Shown: positions 61,067 through 64,000 of the stretch, in pieces
Position numbering within the stretch: the first letter of the stretch is position 1
Layout: each line of letters opens with the position of its first letter
NCBI GenBank assembly: GCA_023415635.1
Contig: JAEZJV010000014.1
Coordinates: 1-64,000, forward strand
Reading direction: 5' to 3'
DNA length: 64,000 nucleotides
Source of the DNA: Bacillota bacterium
Lineage (GTDB): Bacteria; Bacillota; Clostridia; Lachnospirales; Lachnospiraceae
Translations under genes and position numbers: made by a program
Notes under the pieces: generated by a model
The model's database searches: none
Told to the model about the DNA's origin: nothing
What the model saw: only the letters and a program-made list of their open reading frames with translations

Positions 61067-63250
61067 ATGATAAAAATGATAAAAAAGACAAAAAAGAATG
61101 AATTGAATTTACCGGCCGGAAGACAGGAGGCAGAGGGAACAAATAAGCACAATGCAGAAGCACTCCGGCAAAGAAGTGGGTTTATAAGCAAATTGATAGG
61201 CATTCGGGTAAAACTTCTCATAGGCTTTGCTATTCCGATTATCCTGTTTGCCGGATTTGGCATTATCTCCTATATTAAGACAGCCAAGGCGATAACTCAG
61301 AATTATGAGACTATTGCAGCAGATGCGCTGCAGGCAGTAAGGGATAATATTCTAATGGGTGTGGATTCTGTATCAGCAAAAACCTATGATCTGGCTAATA
61401 ATAGTATTATTGAAAATTATTATAATAATATTGATGAGATTAGTGCAGAAGAGAGTGAGGCTATATTTCAATCTGTAAAAACAGAGTTGCAAAGTGCAAA
61501 GTACACACATGAATTTATTTATGCGATACATTTACTTGGTGAGCAGGGGAACAGCATCTCCTCTGTAGGTGAGCTTCCTGCAGATGCCTTTGATAGTTTT
61601 GAAGCCTCTGAGGAAGGGAAGCTTATTACCTCGTCTACAGAGAGGTTTTTATGGATTGGCTCCCATAGTAAGCTGGATGAGCAGTTGGGTAACGCTCAGG
61701 TGAATTATATTACCTCGGTCATCAGAAAGATGTCCGAGAACAACGGATATATCATCATAGATATCCCAAAGAACAGAATGGTAAAGTCTCTTTCAAGTAT
61801 CAATTTGGGTAACGGAAGTATTGTTGGATATGTTACCGGTGACGGTAAGGAAGCCCTCGTAAATTCAACACTGACTAAGGATAATGAGGCTGAAATCAAG
61901 GAAATGACCGGACAGGATCAGGTGTTCAGTCCATTGGAATATTTCGCTAAAGCCAAAGAAACCAGAGAAGAAAATGGCTTCTCCTATGAACAATATCAGG
62001 GGAAGGAATATCTATTTCTTTATAGCAAGGTAGGCAATACCGGGGCCACTATTTGTGCGCTGGTTCCAAAAAGTACCATTCTTGAGAAGATACAGCCGAT
62101 TAAGTCGTTGACGATTAGTTTCGTAGTTTTGGCGTGCATCCTATCAGGCTTAGTAGGGACTGTCCTTGCAACCGGTATCGGTAAGGAGATCACAAAGCTG
62201 GTGAAATCTATTTCTATGGCAGCAAAGGGAGATTTAACCACGAAATTCGAGACGAAACGTAACGATGAGTTCTGGATTTTATCAAGTAGCCTGAACAAAA
62301 TGGTGGAAGGCATGAGAAGCCTTATTGAAAGGGTGGCTACAGTCGGAGAGACAGTAAATCTATCGGCCAATACTCTGTCAGCCACTTCAAATGATATCCT
62401 GTATTCCACTAAGGATATTTCTCTTGCGATCGGTGAGATTGAGAAAGGGGTGGTTCAGCAGGCTGAGGATACAGAACGTTGCTTATTACAGATGTCAAAT
62501 CTCTCAGATAAAATCGGTGTAGTTTATGAGAATACTTACGAGATAGAGAAGATAGCTAAGAATGCAAAATCCATCGTTGAAGAGGGTATCACTATCATAG
62601 ATCAGTTGAATGACAAATCCAGTGATACCACAAAGATTACCAATGTCATTATCAGAGAAATCGAAGAGCTGGAGCTTCAATCACAAAGTATTGAAAGTCT
62701 CGTTGAGGTAATCAACAGTATTTCTGAGCAGACGAATCTCTTATCTCTGAATGCTTCCATCGAAGCAGCCAGAGCAGGAGAAGCAGGTCGTGGTTTTGCA
62801 GTAGTTGCTGAGGAGATTCGCAAGCTTGCTGACCAGTCGCATGCGGCGGCTAATCAGATTAACTCTACAGTCGAGGCCATAAAGACAAAAACAAAGGGTA
62901 CGGCTGTTTCAGCTAAGGAGGCAGAAAGCATTGTAGCATCACAGATGGAAGCGCTGACTAAGACAATACAGTCCTTCGAGCACATAGATGAGCATGTTGA
63001 GAAACTGGTGGCGAATTTAGATCAAATATCAGAAGGGATGAAGGGGATAGAAACCAGTAAGGATGATACCCTTGATTCCATCAGCAATATCTCGGCAGTA
63101 TCTCAGGAGACGGCAACCTCCTCGGAAGAGGTAAGTGCAACGGCAAATAATCAGATTGCTTCCGTAGAGTATATGAACACCTCTGCTTCAGCCCTTGCAG
63201 AGGATGCTAAGAGACTGGAAGAAGCAATCCAATTATTCATAATTAATTAA
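61067..63250 (+). CDS. Methyl-accepting chemotaxis protein
   Basis: 727 residues. Lys-rich cytoplasmic start, an odd segment LNLPAGRQEAEGTNKHNAEAL (about 15-35), TM1 (about 48-68), an extracytoplasmic sensor domain of about 280 residues (Cache-like in size), TM2 (about 347-370), HAMP (about 372-425), then the signalling coiled coil with the hairpin tip EQTNLLSLNASIEAARAGEAGRGFAVVAEEIRKLADQS (about 552-588). It would report an extracellular ligand to CheA/CheW; no che or flagellar genes are in the window and no pentapeptide for CheR docking ends the protein. Confidence 0.92.
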   Translation: MIKMIKKTKKNELNLPAGRQEAEGTNKHNAEALRQRSGFISKLIGIRVKLLIGFAIPIILFAGFGIISYIKTAKAITQNYETIAADALQAVRDNILMGVDSVSAKTYDLANNSIIENYYNNIDEISAEESEAIFQSVKTELQSAKYTHEFIYAIHLLGEQGNSISSVGELPADAFDSFEASEEGKLITSSTERFLWIGSHSKLDEQLGNAQVNYITSVIRKMSENNGYIIIDIPKNRMVKSLSSINLGNGSIVGYVTGDGKEALVNSTLTKDNEAEIKEMTGQDQVFSPLEYFAKAKETREENGFSYEQYQGKEYLFLYSKVGNTGATICALVPKSTILEKIQPIKSLTISFVVLACILSGLVGTVLATGIGKEITKLVKSISMAAKGDLTTKFETKRNDEFWILSSSLNKMVEGMRSLIERVATVGETVNLSANTLSATSNDILYSTKDISLAIGEIEKGVVQQAEDTERCLLQMSNLSDKIGVVYENTYEIEKIAKNAKSIVEEGITIIDQLNDKSSDTTKITNVIIREIEELELQSQSIESLVEVINSISEQTNLLSLNASIEAARAGEAGRGFAVVAEEIRKLADQSHAAANQINSTVEAIKTKTKGTAVSAKEAESIVASQMEALTKTIQSFEHIDEHVEKLVANLDQISEGMKGIETSKDDTLDSISNISAVSQETATSSEEVSATANNQIASVEYMNTSASALAEDAKRLEEAIQLFIIN

Positions 63251-63253
63251 GAA

Positions 63254-63826
63254 TTAATGAAACTCCTTCCCTACCATGGAACAGTAATCCTGAAATTCAG
63301 GTTCATTTCTGGTAAGGGAGGGAGTTCCTTTTTTTAAGGAATCAGGGACCCTCAGGATTACCTTAACCGTCCCGGGATTACCGGATAGTATAATAATACG
63401 ATCTGAGAGGCTGACAGCTTCTGCGATATCCTCTGTAACCAGAATTGCGGTTTTTCCTTCTTTATGAAGCATCTCCTGTAGTTCATCCGCAGCCAATTGC
63501 CTGGCTTCACCCGGTAGGGCGGAGAAGGGCTCATCCATGAGAAGGATATCTGTATCCAGAGACAGAGTTCGAAGAATAGCTGCTCTGGATTTATAGTGGT
63601 CAGAGGGCTTGATATCCCTGCCGTTGATATAAATTAAACCCTTGGTAGGAAGGATGCAGCCTGCTATCAGAGAGAGCAGAGTAGATTTACCACAGCCGTC
63701 CGGTCCGAGGATGCTGATGAACTCACCTTCCATCACCTGAAAGGATACATCCTTTAATGCGTCGACATCCTGTTCGGGGCAATGATAGGTATAGCTTAAA
63801 TGGTCGACTTTAAGTAATTCGCCCAT
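63254..63826 (-). CDS. ABC transporter ATP-binding protein with internal deletion, probably inactive
   Basis: 190 residues from the ATG behind GGAGGTCTATT, about 60 shorter than the NitT/TauT-type ATPases it resembles. Walker A ILGPDGCGKSTLLSLIAG (about 33-50) is intact, but the text jumps from NGRDIKPSDHYKS (about residue 73) straight to RAAILRTLSLDTDILLMDEPFSAL, so the Q loop and the LSGGMRQ signature are missing. The D-loop Asp is also changed (SALPGE in place of SALDxx). The switch His region (AILVTEDIAEAVSLSDRII) has Glu-Asp where TH/VTHD is usual. The frame is intact, so this is an in-frame deletion rather than a frameshift. Partner permease genes would lie outside the window. Confidence 0.75.
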   Translation of the reverse strand: MGELLKVDHLSYTYHCPEQDVDALKDVSFQVMEGEFISILGPDGCGKSTLLSLIAGCILPTKGLIYINGRDIKPSDHYKSRAAILRTLSLDTDILLMDEPFSALPGEARQLAADELQEMLHKEGKTAILVTEDIAEAVSLSDRIIILSGNPGTVKVILRVPDSLKKGTPSLTRNEPEFQDYCSMVGKEFH

Positions 63827-63910
63827 AATAGACCTCCATACTTTCATACTTTATAATATGACACCAATATCAAAAGGTGCTGTACGTAGGATATAGTATT
63901 CATAGACCGG

Positions 63911-63939
63911 TTGACTTTATCGGATGAGATGAATATAAT
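63911..63939 (+). promoter_or_regulatory. Strong promoter reading out of the window
   Basis: TTGACT (63911-63916), 17-bp spacer, TATAAT (63934-63939). It points right, away from the ABC ATPase gene. The next bases include CTGTGAGGATTCACAG, a small hairpin. Confidence 0.7.
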
Positions 63940-64000
63940 AGTAGTATAAATTCTGTGAGGATTCACAGGTATATGGGTCGGTTGAAGGATATGGGAGAGA

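Overview
The window looks like a chromosomal segment of a low-GC, anaerobic, spore-former-type Clostridia, most likely Lachnospiraceae (cluster XIVa, in the neighbourhood of the plant-fibre degraders related to Clostridium phytofermentans). The reasons are the family content rather than any single marker: FabK with a FabT-like MarR regulator at the head of a full fab/acc operon, type III glutamine synthetase, a serC-serA-DUF1015 cluster, DUF1540, DUF5721 and DUF6320 proteins, rubrerythrin, a GH5 cellulase, and strong GGAGG ribosome binding sites. The genus call is inference; no 16S gene is present.

Layout. 1-2600: 3' part of an anti-sigma-like membrane protein gene and its ECF sigma factor (ATGA overlap), then an AT-rich DHFR-family gene. 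2780-5551: a scarred tRNA-Gly locus. The real tRNA-Gly(GCC) is followed by two partial copies of its 3' end, each with its own terminator hairpin, and a secreted GH5 cellulase sits between the copies. 5679-10300: nitroreductase and AraC regulator, mutY, an SH3 lipoprotein, and a LysR regulator divergent from leuB-leuC-leuD (10480-13472). 13669-18245: a LysM/repeat protein, DUF1540 protein, a 101-bp palindrome, AI-2E permease, five 42-bp tandem hairpins that also form an open reading frame, and DUF47-Pit phosphate transport. 18654-25908: ilvD-ilvB, then serC-serA-DUF1015 from a near-consensus promoter. 26146-30260: rubrerythrin, a DUF624 membrane protein, and type III glutamine synthetase behind a structured leader.

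30783-40884 is a complete type II fatty-acid synthesis operon in the order fabT-like, fabH, acpP, fabK, fabD, fabG, fabF, accB, fabZ, accC, accD, accA. It has one strong promoter overlapped by a TTTGA-N3-TCAAA operator and a terminator after accA. 41019-46177 (all minus strand) carries a GNAT enzyme, a papain-like hypothetical, an ABC-F ATPase with a hairpin-rich upstream region, and a ferredoxin-type aldo/keto reductase. 46702-50393 is a four-gene unit (HSL-type hydrolase, HxxxDG acyltransferase, zinc-ribbon membrane protein, TraX-like membrane protein) that I consider the best candidate for an undescribed pathway. 50390-64000 holds a 59-codon gene, DUF5721, htpG next to a perfect CIRCE, two degV genes, GNATs, a MerR/Gre-like pair, tRNA-Pro, tRNA-Val, tRNA-Thr, an HD-GYP protein, TspO, a chemoreceptor, and an ABC ATPase gene with an internal deletion.

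The central metabolic blocks fit together: branched-chain amino acids (leuBCD, ilvDB; leuA, ilvC and ilvN lie elsewhere), serine (serCA), nitrogen assimilation (GSIII) and membrane lipid synthesis. Accessory signals concentrate at 1.9-5.6 kb, 15.0-16.5 kb, 27.9-28.1 kb, 44.5-45.1 kb and 46.6-50.6 kb. Start sites were chosen by ribosome binding site, so several genes begin downstream of the longest possible start. All function calls come from reading motifs by eye; no database search was run.
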